Shown here piece after piece: positions 1 to 10,880 of a stretch of 64,000 nt of DNA. Under the pieces are notes generated by a model. The model was not told the DNA's origin. It did no database searches and worked only from the letters and a program-made list of their open reading frames with translations. The stretch is from Macrobrachium rosenbergii. Taxonomy: Eukaryota; Arthropoda; Malacostraca; Decapoda; Palaemonidae. The DNA lies in assembly GCF_040412425.1 (NCBI RefSeq), contig NC_089756.1:1068998-1132997 (forward strand), in the 5' to 3' direction. The position numbers were made by a program, and so were the translations under genes. How positions within the stretch are numbered: position 1 is the stretch's first letter; every line of letters begins with the position of its first letter.

Positions 1-602
1 CAAAACATACAGAACTACAATATGGATACAGTCTTGATGCCTGTGAATGAAGAAACATGTGATACACAATGTGTGACATTTGTATAAATACGCATAAAGT
101 AAAAATGATTAAAAATGCGTGACCTGGCACGTTTTAGGCGTGACTAATTAAGTTTGAAGAAAATGGGAAGTCACCAAAGAAAACATGCTCAGCGGAGACT
201 TAGTTAATGGCGCCGCCGAAACACTGCGCTGGCACAGATGTGGTGACTTTACAGTCTAACCCTGAACAGTCCGGTATACGCGAATATTCATATAGTAAAA
301 AATGTTAGATTTCCATTGAGTACAATGATATTTTTATTCTGGGCCAAAAGTCCAACCCAAATGAATTAATGAATCTCTTCATCAAACAGCTTGCTCTGCA
401 GTTGAACACCCAGTCCACCCTTGTACCTTGCTTAACCTATCGTTTTTATGTGCATACTTTTGTTTTTGTTTATCTTTTGTGATGGTAAGTCGGCTCCAGT
501 GCTCCTCAAATGTTTTTATCTGAATTTTTTTATCAACTTGTACGCTTTTATTTTTGGTGTAATATTATGTCAAGTTTTAATTTATCTCCTTTGTTGGTTC
601 TT

Positions 603-708
<106 letters not shown>

Positions 709-1586
709 ATAATTTCAACTGATCTATTTTGTCATATATATTTGTTTAGATTTTGCCGATATTTTTGTATGCTACACATCAAAATACTCTTGTTAGTGGT
801 TTCCTTTGTTCGTACAGCTAGAGCGTCTGTTCAGCTTTATTGGTTATATTATTTCTTTTCCAGATAAAAATATGTGGAATCGATGGAGCTCCAAGAAGAG
901 CTTCTCACTAGAATCATTAGGTTGGGTTTATAGCAGCATAGGCCATGGCACAGAGGCGTTCCGTAAGTGTGTTAATGAGTTTACAGTACTGGATTAAAGG
1001 CTCTGGTGCAGTACCCCAGGAGTCGAGACACGAACACCATCAGACTCAGCCACCTTGCTCTGCTGTATATTCTGTATGTATAGAGAATACATCCAGTATG
1101 GAACAGGTTTCCATGTTCCTACATCCTGGTTATGAACTTGTTCAAGTTGCAATGGTTCATTTAGAGAGAAAGTTCTGTATGCATGATACCTGACATTTAT
1201 TTTCAGATGTGTTTATTAATAGTTCATCATAATTACGATATATTCTTTTGGTGCCAGTTCCAACAATTTGTCGATAAATTAAACCCTCTCGATGTTATTT
1301 AAGTTTGGAAATGATAATTATGGCCAAATCATATGAAATTAAAAAGACCGTTTTTTCCATTGATATGGTATTTTTTTCTTTTTTTTTTTATTCTTCAAAA
1401 CATAAGGTAGTTTCTTCTAAAAAATAAAAGTGTAAATATGACCAGATCAGTTCTCACTTCTCTTGTATCTGTATTTGACATAGCTGGTTCTATGTGACAG
1501 CACTGCTTACATTTTGCTATGGATTAGAAAAGCATCAGTGTCGTTTTATTTTTATAAAACCTTAATGCACAAACTCGTATATGCTG

Positions 1587-1589
<3 letters not shown>

Positions 1590-1677
<88 letters not shown>

Positions 1678-1693
1678 ATATGTGTGTGTGTGT
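1590..1693. repeat. (TA)n-(TG)n compound microsatellite
   Basis: About 84 bases of perfect TA repeat are followed, after a short break, by a run of about six TG units at 1682-1693. Confidence 0.95.
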
Positions 1694-2207
1694 CCGTGCG
1701 CTCGAATTTGTTCAAAGAAGTTTTATTAGCTTTTTAAGACAAAATTGTGCTCTATTAAAATGAAAATGCTTTGCACGCTATGTGGTGTTTTTCTTTCCTT
1801 TTTCCTTATCAGGTATATTTCTCGTCATCACTAAAATCGATTATCTCTTGATGAAGAAACTTATCAGAAAGCATCCCATCAGGCCACATGAGGAGTCGAG
1901 CATTTATTTAAACTGTAGATTAAAGATAACTGCATCTTTTGAGATAGGACGTCTAAAAATGTCCATGTTCAAGTTCATTTTTTCAGGCTGCATTGAAAAT
2001 AATAGCTGCATCACCGTAGTTTGGCTTATCATGAGGTTTCCATAATTTTTTAACAATTCCTTTCTCTGTGGAAGAAAGGTGGCATAGTAAGTATCCCATG
2101 ATTGCTTCAAAAAACGCAGAATATGGACATGATTCGGAAACGTCTTCTTTTTACTAAAGTAAGTATATAATTATGTATAAAAGAACAGGGAAAGCAAAAT
2201 ATGGTCT

Positions 2208-2624
2208 TATAACAAGGTGGCGAGTAAGAGGCAGAGTCAAGGTGTGTTCTAATTTATTGACACAAAACCTCTGACAGGTTAAGAACTCTTGCGAGCGGAA
2301 AAGTAGAATTTGACATTAGAAGAAAATGGAGGGACGTCTAAATACAGTCAGATGTGATTTCTAACACCTGAAGAATCGTTAACAATCCTACATACAAATT
2401 AGGAAGAGGTTTCGAATATATATGGTTAGAAAGCTTGCAATGCCTTACGTACATTAGTAATTACAGTTCTGACAAAGACATAATGTATCTTCTGAAAAAC
2501 GCATAAAAGATCGCTTGAATCAGGAGCGCTGGATCAATGTTTCCTGGGTCTCGGTGAGTCATGTAGATGTTTGTTTTGAAACGAGGATGGCCTGAGGATC
2601 CTGGCAACAGCTCTGGACCTCACA
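2208..2624 (-). repeat. 3' LTR of the Gypsy element
   Basis: In sense direction it starts TGTGAGGTCC and ends near TTGTTATA, and it matches 6264-6663 along its length. It is about 17 bases longer because the other LTR lacks a short segment after the sequence ACAAAA. It lies next to the polypurine tract. The many scattered differences between the two LTRs indicate an old insertion. Confidence 0.88.
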
Positions 2625-2629
2625 ATATG

Positions 2630-2646
2630 CTCCCCCCCACCCCAAA
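2630..2646 (-). other. polypurine tract of the Gypsy element
   Basis: On the minus strand this reads TTTGGGGTGGGGGGGAG and ends six bases before the TGTGAGG start of the 3' LTR. This is the position where a plus-strand DNA primer is expected in LTR retrotransposons. Confidence 0.75.
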
Positions 2647-2749
2647 GTAAGCCTGGGGAGTGGGTCGTAGTCTGGGATATAAGCTGGTTTTAATCTGTAG
2701 GTGGAGCCCCAGGTGATTTTTCCATCTACCATCAGCTGATACACTTTCT

Positions 2750-3600
2750 CTCTGCGTTGCAGTATGTGGTGTGGTCCCGAGTAGGCTGGAGAGAGGAGGG
2801 ACTTCTATGTGTCTATTCTCATGAACGCATACTTTGCTGTTTTAAGGTCTTCAGGGATGTATTTTTTCTTGCTACGTCATATGTTGTCTTCACCAGCATG
2901 ATGTTTTCCAATGCTCTATAAACATCTGAAAGAGTCGTGGGTTCTGTCATGTCTTGAAAAACGTCTGCCGGTATTGTCAACACTTGACCATAGAGTGCTT
3001 CTACCAACAATGCATCGAATGCTGCATGTGGGATGTTCTTAATCCCAGAAAGACCCACAGTAATTCCTTTCTCCAACTCCTGCCTTGACATCTGGCAGTG
3101 AGTGCTGATTTGAGGGAGTGGTGGAGCTGCTCTACCATGCCTTTCACTTCTGGGTTGTGTGCTGTTGTGTGAATGAGTTTTGTCCTGAGGCTGGTGGTGA
3201 GGGAGTTCCATAAGGTGGAGGTGAAGTCAGCTCCTCTGCCACTTGTTGTGTACTGCAGTACTCCATGCCTGCTGACCCAGTCTATTAGTGCTTTCGCACA
3301 ACTCCCTGGTGCCTTACTGGTATTGCTTCTAGCCATCTGGTGTTCCTGTCGATGATCATGAAGAGATACCTGTACCCCTCATAGGGGGCAGGGGTCCCAC
3401 AGCGTCGAAGTGGATGTGAACCAGTCACTGCTGTGTTGTCTGGAATTCTCCTATCCCCGGCTCTGTGTGCCTTGTTATTTTTTATGTTTGGCATGGGAGG
3501 CATTCTCTTGCCGACTTTTTGATGTCCGCTTTCATTCTCCATCAGACGTATCGCTCCGACAAGGTTCAGGCTGTGGATCTGCCTGATGGGTGGGGCAGGT
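2750..3600 (-). pseudogene. Gypsy integrase (broken)
   Basis: Reading minus from about 3540, one frame gives a His/Cys-containing N-terminal part and the core start GYRYLFMIIDRNTRWLEAIP, which carries the first catalytic Asp. A second frame (3336-3001) continues the core with TSGRGADFTSTLW and HNPEVKGMVEQLHHSLK. The usual SDRG motif, which holds the second catalytic Asp, reads SGRG here: codon GGC on the minus strand at 3240-3238. The Glu of VEQLHH is kept. The C-terminal part lies in a third frame around 2819-3211. Integrase would insert the cDNA copy into the host genome, but the frame changes and the lost Asp mean this copy cannot. Confidence 0.82.
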
Positions 3601-3738
3601 TGTGAGCGAGGTTGAAGGCTTACTTTCTCAACCTTAATGGTAGGTATGGGCGAGGGCGTCCGTACTCATCTTGCAGGTGATGGTCATCTCTCCGTTGTTG
3701 ATGGACAGGTCGCTTAATGTAAGGGTGGGGTTCTCCCA
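3601..3738 (-). other. Gypsy pol linker between RNase H and integrase
   Basis: No clear domain here. In Gypsy elements this is the spacer between RNase H and the integrase zinc-binding domain. The reading frame is interrupted. Confidence 0.4.
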
Positions 3739-4222
3739 CTAAAGTCGCTGTATGTCCACATCATCCTTCTGAGCAGATGTTATTTCGGGATATGATATCC
3801 CAATCTGGATGGTGTTGATGGAGTTTCGGTAAAGGGTGTCTGCCACGTTGCTGGAAGAGCCCTTTAAGTATCTGATGGTGCAAGAATGTTCTGCTATCAG
3901 TGATAGGTGACACTGCTGTCTTGCTGACCACCCATCTCCGCTTTTGGTGAAGGCGTATACAATAATTGGTGGTCTGTCAGTACCACGAATTGTCGTCCTT
4001 CTAGCAAGTGTCAGATGTGGTGGATGGCTTTGTGGACTGCCAGTAACTCTGAAGAATGCCAACAGGTGATGACCATCATCTGTATCTTGTTCAAGTACCA
4101 CGCCCATCACTGTGCTACTTATGTCCATTGTTAGGGTGAGGAACCTATGGGGTAAAGGAAAGATTAGTGTGGCAGCAGAGGTGATTGCTTTTTTAGCTAG
4201 TGTGAAGGCTTTATCTTGTTTT
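3739..4222 (-). pseudogene. Gypsy RNase H region (broken)
   Basis: The minus-strand frame 4128-3739 starts MDISSTVMGVVLEQ, the usual start of a Gypsy RNase H (an Asp-x-Ser-x-x-x-x-G-x-VLEQ pattern). It later contains AEHSCTIRYLKGSSSNVADTL, corresponding to the conserved tail in which RNase H ends with a loss-of-RNA and N-x-x-AD-x-L motif. The middle is scrambled relative to a normal domain, which implies compensating frameshifts. The domain would degrade template RNA in RNA-DNA hybrids during cDNA synthesis. Confidence 0.72.
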
Positions 4223-4965
4223 TCATACCAACATAGTTTTTTTAGGTTTTCCTTTTAAACACTCATATATTGGTGCCATTAGTTCAACAAGGATAGGTAT
4301 GAAACAGTGGTAATAGTTAATTATTCCAGTGAATTCTTGGACTGCTTTGATTGTTGTTGGTTTTGGGAGGTCAGTGATTGTTTGGACCTTCATCAGGAGG
4401 GGCTTGATACCACCAGAGCTTATTTGGTGACCCAGGATTCCACTACTGGTTTTGCCCATTCTCATTTGTCTTTTCAGACTATAAGTCCGTTCTCTTTAAG
4501 TATTTGCAGGACCCGCCTGACATCTATCATGTGTTGTTGGATGTTAGGGCTGAATATCAGTATATCATCGACATAGATGACACAGAAGAGTAGGTTGCCC
4601 AGGATTTCGTCCATCAGACATTGAAAGGCCGCACCTGAGTTCCAAAGGCCAAAGCATCTGTAGTTGAAGGTGTATGTGTCAAAGGGGGTAATAATGGCCG
4701 TTTTTTTTCTATGTCCTCCTTTGGGACTGGGACTTGGAAGTATCCCTTCAACAGGTCGATCTTCGTAAATATTTTGGACCCCTCCATCTGGTTGGTTATG
4801 TCGGTGATGTTCAGCAGTGGGTACCTGTCAGGTACTGTCTTGATGTTGAGTCTCTGGTAGTCACTGCAGGGTCGCCATGTGCCATCAGGTTTTGGTACCA
4901 TGTGTAGGGGAGATGCCGAGGGACTGGAGGCTTTTTGGCATATTCCTGCCCGTTCCACATCCTAG
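4223..4965 (-). pseudogene. Gypsy reverse transcriptase (broken)
   Basis: The minus frame from 4958 contains SPLHMVPKPDGTWRPCSDY, LNIKTVPDRYPL and IFTKIDLLKGYFQVPV, the first RT blocks including the palm Asp of the FTKIDL motif. The frame then shifts. In the next frame the catalytic YVDD box is intact at 4575-4564, followed by a fingers-palm region and the thumb/connection motif LPKPTTIKAVQEFTGIINYY (4465-4223). The enzyme would copy element RNA into DNA in cytoplasmic particles. It is split over at least two frames with no visible way of joining them. Confidence 0.88.
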
Positions 4966-5059
4966 AAGGCTTGTTTGGCGTGGGCAAGTTTTGTCCTGGG
5001 AACCTTTGGTGACAATGCAGGTCTGGTCAGGTCGTGCTGCAGGTTGTCCTTAAATACCT

Positions 5060-5518
5060 TCAGGAATCCTGTAGGAGGCGAATTATCTCTGGTGCTGGAG
5101 TTGGTGTGGATGGGGCTACAAGGGTGGGTAGTGTGATCAGCTGCTGTTTCGCTATGTCTACCAGCATGTCGTGGGCTTTTACCAAGTCTGTTCCTAAAGG
5201 TGTGATTGTTACGTCTGCTTTGATGAACTTCCAGTTGTACCTCTTCCCACCAAGCGACACTTTCATGGTCCTTTTCCCATATGTTTTCAATGGAGCTCTG
5301 CTAGCAGTGGATGCCTGTAGGGTGCTGGGGGTTGGATTGAGGTGTTCATGCAGGATGGCTGGTGCAAATGATTTGAATGCGCCGGTGTTGACCGGGAACT
5401 CCATACTTGATGTTTTGTCTACAATGAAAAAACACATTGAGTTTTGTTGCCCACCACTGTCATTTATTTTATTGAGTCGCTGCTGCAACCCTTTTGCATG
5501 TCTTTTGACATGCAGCAA
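5060..5518 (-). pseudogene. Gypsy retropepsin region (active-site Asp changed)
   Basis: A 152-residue open minus frame with CFFIVDKTSSMEFPVNTGAF, the usual context of an aspartic retropepsin. The catalytic motif normally reads D-T/S-G. Here it is N-T-G, with the Asn codon AAC on the minus strand at 5389-5387. A single G-to-A change from GAC in a CpG context would explain this. The protease would cut the Gag-Pol polyprotein. The rest of the frame is quite well preserved, unlike the RT and integrase parts. Confidence 0.8.
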
Positions 5519-6296
5519 TCATCTTCACAATTTCGAACTTCACTCCCGAACCTCCAGTGGTAGAAACAAATGCCCTTGGGACATTCTTCTATTTTTGGCT
5601 TGTATTTTGGTTTGCTTTTTCACCTGGAGCTGCGGTAGTGGTGCATGGGGGTGGCGGAGCCCTCTGGATTGCTGTCCGTCTCTGTGTCAGTCGGCTGCTG
5701 TGGCTGTAGGGCGGCTGCTGCTAGAGTGTAGGCTCCATCGACTTGTGGGCCAGGTGGATGGGGTCAACTGTCTTCAGGAAATCGCCGAGGTCTATGGTTG
5801 ATGCATCAGGGATGGCCACGACTGCTTGGTGGGGTAATTTTGTAAGTAGGACCTCTCTCACAAGGTCAAATGTAGTTTCTGGGTGGCCGTCTGTGGCGGG
5901 AATTATAATTAGCTGCCATAGTTGCTTGTAGACATGCGACAGCCTCTGGTCTCCCGTTGCTGCCCCTACATTGTCTAGGAATTTCCTACCCCTGAGGATG
6001 GGCGGCATGCTGAAAGATGACCTTAGGTGGGCCTTCAGCATTTTGTAGGTGACAGTTGTCTTTTGGTCGGTGAGCCATTCTGCGATCCGCTTGAAGACAT
6101 CATCTGGCAGGGACTCGAGGACAGTGATGGTCTCTGTTCTGTGGAACCAGGCCTCTGGGTTGTGGGTTGTGAAGGGCAGTAGGCGGATGTTTGCTGCTGC
6201 AGCATAATCGCTGGGTGGGCTGATGCTGGAGGTGGCGGCGTCGGTTATTTTCAGGGTCATCAGTATAACAAGGCAGCGAGTAAGAGGTAGAGTCAA
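5515..6296 (-). pseudogene. Gypsy Gag capsid with zinc-knuckle-like tail
   Basis: The minus frame 6296-5721 contains YAAAANIRLLPFTTHNPEAW, FKRIAEWLTDQKTTVTYKML and a long helical region, typical of Mag-like Gag capsids. The frame starts inside the LTR, so the native start is uncertain; the Gag-like part begins near 6235. A stop ends the frame at 5721. Farther on, around 5570-5515 in another frame, CFYHWRFGSEVRNCEDDC gives a Cys/His cluster like the zinc-binding tail of these Gags. Gag would package element RNA. Confidence 0.75.
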
Positions 6297-6663
6297 GGTG
6301 TATTCTAATTTACTGATACAAAATTTCTTGTGAGCAGAAAAGCAGAATTTGACATTAGAAGGAAACAGAGGGATGTCTATATACAGTCAGATGTGTTTTC
6401 TAACACCTGAAGAATGGTTAGCAATCCTATATACAAATTAGGAAGAGGTTTCAAATACATATGGTTAGAAAGCTTGCAATGCCTTGCATACATTAGTAAT
6501 TACAGTTCTGACAAGGACATAAAGTATCTTCTGAAAAATGCATAAAAGATCACTTGAATCAGTAGTGCTGGATCTGTTTCTTGAAAGTCTCGGTGTGTCA
6601 TGTACATTTTTGTTTTGAAGCGAGGATGGCCTGAGGGTCCCAGTGACAGCTCTGGACCTCGAA
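6264..6663 (-). repeat. 5' LTR of the Gypsy element
   Basis: Direct copy of 2208-2624. In sense direction the sequence just downstream of it (CTGATGACCCTGAAAATAAC, from about 6263 leftwards) resembles the TGGTGACCC-type primer-binding region of many Gypsy elements. The primer tRNA cannot be assigned safely. The outermost bases differ from the other LTR (GAGG instead of TGTGAGG), so the outer edge may be eroded. Confidence 0.85.
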
Positions 6664-6739
6664 GTCCAATGTTTAATTGCAGTGTGTTAAGTAAAGAGCA
6701 TTTCATAAGGGGTAATATAAAGTAGTTTCTGGTCATATT

Positions 6740-7260
6740 TATGCTGAGTTGGTGCACAAGAAAGTGGTTTTCATTTTATGGGGGTGTTCTTATGCTCTCT
6801 TTGTTGATTGGCTCTTGTTTCTCCCACGTAAATGAGGTAACTGATTGCAAAGATCGATGGTAATCTGCATGACGGATTCTTCAGGGTTTTTGCTGGAGGA
6901 TCTTGATCTGTTGTGTCATTATTGTGAGATGTGGTTGTTTTTGTAGTGTTTCCTTAATACTCGTAGCTAGAAGGAATAGCTCCTACTTATCGTTGAGAGA
7001 GGACTTCTCTTTTAAAATATGGAGCACTTCTAGGATGGGTAATTCAGGTACTGAGCTACTGGTCGTAGCGTCTTCTAATGGCCTGGAGAGACACAATGTA
7101 GTCATCCCAAAATAAGCACCGGGAAATCCTTGGAAGAGGGACGTGCTTAGGCGAGACCCAGTTGTTCTTCATCAGGAGGCTAAGCATAATTTTAGTTTTA
7201 TAATAAATTGTACACTTTATAGTACTGTTGCAGTTAGAGGGCACGTTCATCTTCCTGATT
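6740..7260 (-). pseudogene. Penelope-like GIY-YIG endonuclease region (eroded)
   Basis: The minus frame 7250-7056 includes YYKTKIMLSLLMKNNWVSP (matching the NLLIKNN linker of these elements) and WDDYIVSLQAIRRRYDQ, aligned to the IGxT-x-x-LRRR part of a GIY-YIG domain. Farther left, another frame gives VLHILKEKSSLNDKQELFLL and IKETLQKQPHLT, resembling the helix that follows the domain. The catalytic Tyr, Arg and Glu cannot be placed with certainty. Confidence 0.5.
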
Positions 7261-7374
7261 GGCAGAGCTCATACGTTCACGGTAGTATAGTTTGACAGAT
7301 GTTCTATCACGGCTTGGGGTGGCAGTGTGTACCATTCTTTGATGATTTCTTTTTTATTTTTTCCTGAGTGATGA

Positions 7375-8000
7375 TTAAAATAACCTGGGCAACTCTGTCA
7401 AATTTTGTATGTGTGGAGTGTGATAAAGAGTAGTTTGAAAAGGCCATTCAAACAAAAGCAGTGATGACACTTCACTCACGATACTCATTTTCATTTTATC
7501 CATATATAATTCTGTTTCCAGATGCGCATTATTTAGTAAAACAAGAACGTCAAGGAAAGGAAAGACACTATATTCTTCATCTGTTTGTGTGTCTGCCAAT
7601 CTCATCCTCGCTCCTCACTCTGGCAAAGATGTTATTAGTGTAACTGCAACAGGTCTTGTGGAGAGAACACGTTCTTCTATGATACCCACATAAAAGTTTG
7701 CAAACAGGGCACCCAAAAGGGATCCTGTAGCGACTCTGCATTTTTCTGTGTATGGGTGTAACGTGAGTTTATGCAAATATTTTTGGGAATGAAAAACTCA
7801 TTCTGAGCAGAAAATGTTCTATAGACGTATGTATTTTAAGGCTTCGTTTGTCAGCAAGGTGAATTTTTAGAATAACCACTTCACATTAAACGGGTAAATA
7901 AGATGGCTTACAGGATTTCAAAGTAATCAGGGATCTGAGGAGGGGGATGGAGCTGATCAGTTCACTTGTTACTCTGAGCAGTCTCACTTTTCCGCCAATA
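7375..8000 (-). pseudogene. Penelope-like reverse transcriptase, C-terminal half (dead)
   Basis: On the minus strand the phrase VATGSLLGALFANFYVGIIE corresponds to the RT block with a GSPLGPxLAN-type motif. About 15 codons later, where the family has the catalytic Y-x-D-D, the matching frame reads YTNNIF (7642-7625), so both Asp are replaced by Asn. The next block, FPFLDVLVLLNNAHLETELY, is in another frame. The RT would prime on target DNA. Loss of both Asp plus frameshifts makes it inactive. The N-terminal half is not recognisable; the open frame 8140-7886 has no clear motif. Confidence 0.62.
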
Positions 8001-8140
8001 TAAGTGAGCATAACGAGGCTGCAAGTGTCAAATTCCTGATTCATTTTGAGAGTAAGAAACTGGGGACAATGCCTTACCGTTCCAGTAATGTGGAATATGC
8101 AGATACGATGTTTTTTTTTATGGGTTTTGCAACAATTCAA

Positions 8141-9658
8141 TTTCTAGATTACACTGTTGTGAACTCTGTCATAAAAAAAGGAAATCGGCAATTAGGCCGA
8201 TATGAATGAAATACTTCCAAATGTATTTTTTAGATACCGAACAAACGGGAAAAATGCATGCATCATTGAAACCTTTTCCTTTCCTCAATGATATTCACTG
8301 GACTCCGATAAAGAAAAGAAATGCAAACCTAATGGAATCTCCCCTCCATCAAAGATAGGCCTATTCATTGCACACCGATCAAAGATTTTAAACGTATTAT
8401 CAAAAATCTCTCTCTCCATCAGAAGTATTCATCACGAAACAAAGAAAAAAATGCACCTATGAAAATGCTTTCGCCTTTGTCAGATGAAAATGAATGGGAA
8501 CAGTATTGAAAGTTCCCTTTCTTCTTTCGTTCCTGTCAAAGGTAGCCTATTCATGCAGAAATCGAAAGAGATGACATTCAAAATGCAGCACCCTCCCTAC
8601 CTGCCTTCCCTTGCCATCATGACTACTGTCACTATCACTCATTCAGCATAGGCATAGCAAATCATTAAAATTAGGTAACGTGAAGTCTATTCACAGGGGA
8701 TTTGTTGGTTGAAAGGATTGTAATGATAAATTTCTCAATAACCTGCAAGAAAAAACTAATTAAAAGACTAGCAATTCTGTTGCCCAATGCGCTTCATCAA
8801 CCCTTCCCCTAATATCGCTGACTACTCTGACACGGTGACACCCTGTAAGGACGGGACTGAGTGACGTACTGGCTGGGCTGGGTGTTGACTAGTTTATTAG
8901 TAGTTCCTTACTGAATGAATGTACGGAAACTTCGAAGACGTTATTGGCCTGTGCGAGCCGCAAAGTAGCATCTAAACAAAGAGAGCAAAACAGAGGTAAT
9001 CTTTTGGACATCTGTGTTTGTCGGCAGACAAACAGATGGCGATTGTGAGACACGTAATAAACGTACAGTGATAAGACATTATGGAAAGGCCAGGAAATTC
9101 TACATATGGCCTGTTGCAAGAGATTCGAGACAGATTAATGAATGCAATGCAGCAGCATAATGTGAAATGGCGATACGCTTGGCGTCTTCACAAACAAACA
9201 CTGTTATGAACCACTTTTCCGTGGGGCATTCAGATTCTCTTTTTTTAAAGGAAAAAACAGTATGGGGACTGGAGTTGTCTGAAGTACTGGAACAACCAAA
9301 AGGGGAAGGAGCCAAAGAAAATACCTCAGCACCCTAACTTATTTACATTATATGTTACAGTATATACAAATGAGTTCAGGTTCTTGGAAAGCACAGCGAA
9401 ACATCATAGGTCATAAAACAGTAACTCAGAAAAAAAAATTAACAACAACAGCGTAATTAAGTATTAATTCAGTAGCAATTCAATAAGTCATAACCAGAGC
9501 TCACCTGCTCTCATAATAATCATAATAAACCACAATTACATATTGCTTAATAACAATAATAACGTGACAATTCACAAGAGCCTTTTGCTCAACCAACAGT
9601 AAAGATAAAATCACCAAAAGAGCCGTTTGCTCAACCAGAAGCAATAAGTGACAACACT
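8141..9658. other. no recognised gene
   Basis: AT-rich intergenic sequence with short open frames only (for example 8889-9119 and 9100-9315, minus). None has a recognisable motif. I see no inverted repeats or tandem repeats here. Confidence 0.45.
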
Positions 9659-10108
9659 TTACATGACAACGACATAATAACGACATAATACACCATAAAT
9701 AAATGGAGTTTTACAATGAGCGCCACCATCAAACAGAAAACCTCGAGGACGACCATCGAACGCCGCTGAATTATCGCCAATCCACCACCGATCGATCACC
9801 ACAGCGTCGACACAACAGCTAAACCGCTGTCCTGAAGAAATCCTCTTCAGTATTGGTGACCATGCTCCGGTCACGACCTCCTCCTTGAGAACTTGAATTG
9901 ACGTGCTCCCTTGGTAACGAATACCTGTCGTATGCAGTCCATCAATGAGGTGACACTCCAAACTCGTTGCCGTCATCACCAACACCCTGGTGATCCTTCC
10001 AAAGCTGCTGTTGCTGCCATCGCCATTAACACAGTGATCCTCAGAAACTGCTGCTGCTGCTGTGTTCTCGACAGACCATTGTCGAGAACCTGCCAATCTG
10101 CTTTCCAA
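9659..10108 (-). CDS. unrecognised 149-residue open frame
   Basis: The frame starts MESRLAGSRQWSVEN and contains GQRFSCCVDAVVIDRWWIGD. It lies in a locally GC-richer patch (about 9690-10160) that contrasts with its AT-rich surroundings. That could mean an eroded transposon gene, an exon, or an untranslated region. The opposite strand is also open over 9911-10162. There are two short near-repeats just downstream at 9567-9645 (the phrase GCTCAACCA). I do not recognise the protein and give no function. Confidence 0.18.
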   Translation of the reverse strand: MESRLAGSRQWSVENTAAAAVSEDHCVNGDGSNSSFGRITRVLVMTATSLECHLIDGLHTTGIRYQGSTSIQVLKEEVVTGAWSPILKRISSGQRFSCCVDAVVIDRWWIGDNSAAFDGRPRGFLFDGGAHCKTPFIYGVLCRYYVVVM

Positions 10109-10525
10109 AACCTGACTAATGCTGCTCTTTTCAACGAGGCCGACGTTACCTCACCAACCTGATGAAAAACTGAAAGAAGGAGAAACAGTCGAACAACCCT
10201 GAGATGAAGGTTTCAATAAAATAACTACCAAACGTGACAATACATACAGTCTGATACAGAAAATTCGGTGGAACATTATGAGTACATGATTAGAATGCTT
10301 GCATGGAAATGCAAGTAGTGGTGATTGTACATATATCAAGACAACAATGGTTTGGGAGAAACAGACGGAAATATTGTATGGTAGAAGTTGCGTTCCTTGA
10401 GTGAGAGAAAAATGGGATGCTTTTGTTTTTCCTCTTTGTCTGGGTCCCTCTGAAGGTATGACGCACGCACGCACACACGTGTGCTCGAAAGATACCGCCA
10501 TCGCGTCGGTGCGATGGGTCTCTTA

Positions 10526-10570
10526 GGCTGCTTTCACACGTATCGACTTTACGCCGTCCGCCGTCTACGA
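10526..10570 (+). repeat. left terminal inverted repeat of the small Harbinger element
   Basis: Matches the reverse complement of 11328-11371 with few differences. The GC-rich CGCCGTCCGCCGTC core recurs in the subterminal region (about 10593-10630). Confidence 0.85.
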
Positions 10571-10679
10571 CCCAGCGCCGTGCATTCCAGAGAGAGCGCC
10601 GTTGTGTTGACGGCGGACGCCGTCCACGCAACGTCACAACCTGTGCCGTCCACCTGCCAGTTGCCTCCAGTCTTTCATC

Positions 10680-10880
10680 ATGGACACACAGGAGCACTTG
10701 CTCTACCTATATTACTTATATCTAAAAAGAAAAAAACATCGTTCACACGGCAGAAAGTGGGTCCATAATATCAATGTTGCCAGACCAGTGGTTGGAGCTT
10801 TTGTGACACTATGAGGAACTCAGAAGGGATGCAAAACAGTTTTTCAACTACTTCAGAATGAGTAAAGAATTTGTTCTTTG
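10680..10880 (+). pseudogene. Harbinger transposase N-terminus (truncated)
   Basis: From the ATG at 10680 the frame reads MDTQEHLLYLYYLYLKRKKH, then a RKWVHNIN stretch equivalent to the basic W-V-x-P-I/N motif near the start of PIF/Harbinger transposases. After a frameshift near 10815 it continues HYEELRRDAKQFFNYFRMS and KEFVLCIV, matching the conserved FFNYFRMS-x-x-F block. The DDE catalytic domain is absent because the element is internally deleted at about 10875. Confidence 0.72.

Larger units (their letters stand above)
2208..6663 (-). mobile_element. Ty3/Gypsy LTR retrotransposon, near full length, degenerate
   Basis: Two similar direct repeats (2208-2624 and 6264-6663) flank a minus-strand series of retroelement domains. 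In sense order these are capsid-like gag, a zinc-knuckle-like segment, retropepsin, reverse transcriptase, RNase H and integrase. This PR-RT-RH-IN order is that of Ty3/Gypsy elements; several phrases resemble the Mag-type lineages common in invertebrates (inference). A polypurine tract lies just inside the left LTR, as expected for the 3' end of a minus-strand element. The internal region is broken by frameshifts and stops. At least two catalytic Asp positions are changed (protease and integrase), so this copy looks inactive. Its right LTR abuts a Penelope-like relic. I could not define a convincing target duplication. Confidence 0.9.
6664..8140 (-). mobile_element. Penelope-like retroelement relic
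   Basis: Minus-strand fragments in several frames match the order of a Penelope-like element. An RT tail reads GSLLGALFANFYVGIIEERV (about 7720-7660) followed by FPFLDVLV (about 7565-7540). A spacer contains TSVKLYYRERMSSANQEDER (about 7300-7240). A GIY-YIG-like tail region follows (about 7120-6900). The G-S-P-L-G-P-LFAN and LPFLDVLV phrases are characteristic of the family (established knowledge). The element is full of stops. Its left end stops where the Gypsy 5' LTR begins, so the Gypsy copy may have inserted into or next to it. A related fragment lies inverted at 11405-11560. Confidence 0.68.

Noticed and set aside
5034..5801. 255-residue plus-strand open frame
   Set aside because: Antisense shadow of the Gypsy protease and Gag regions, which carry the recognisable motifs on the minus strand.
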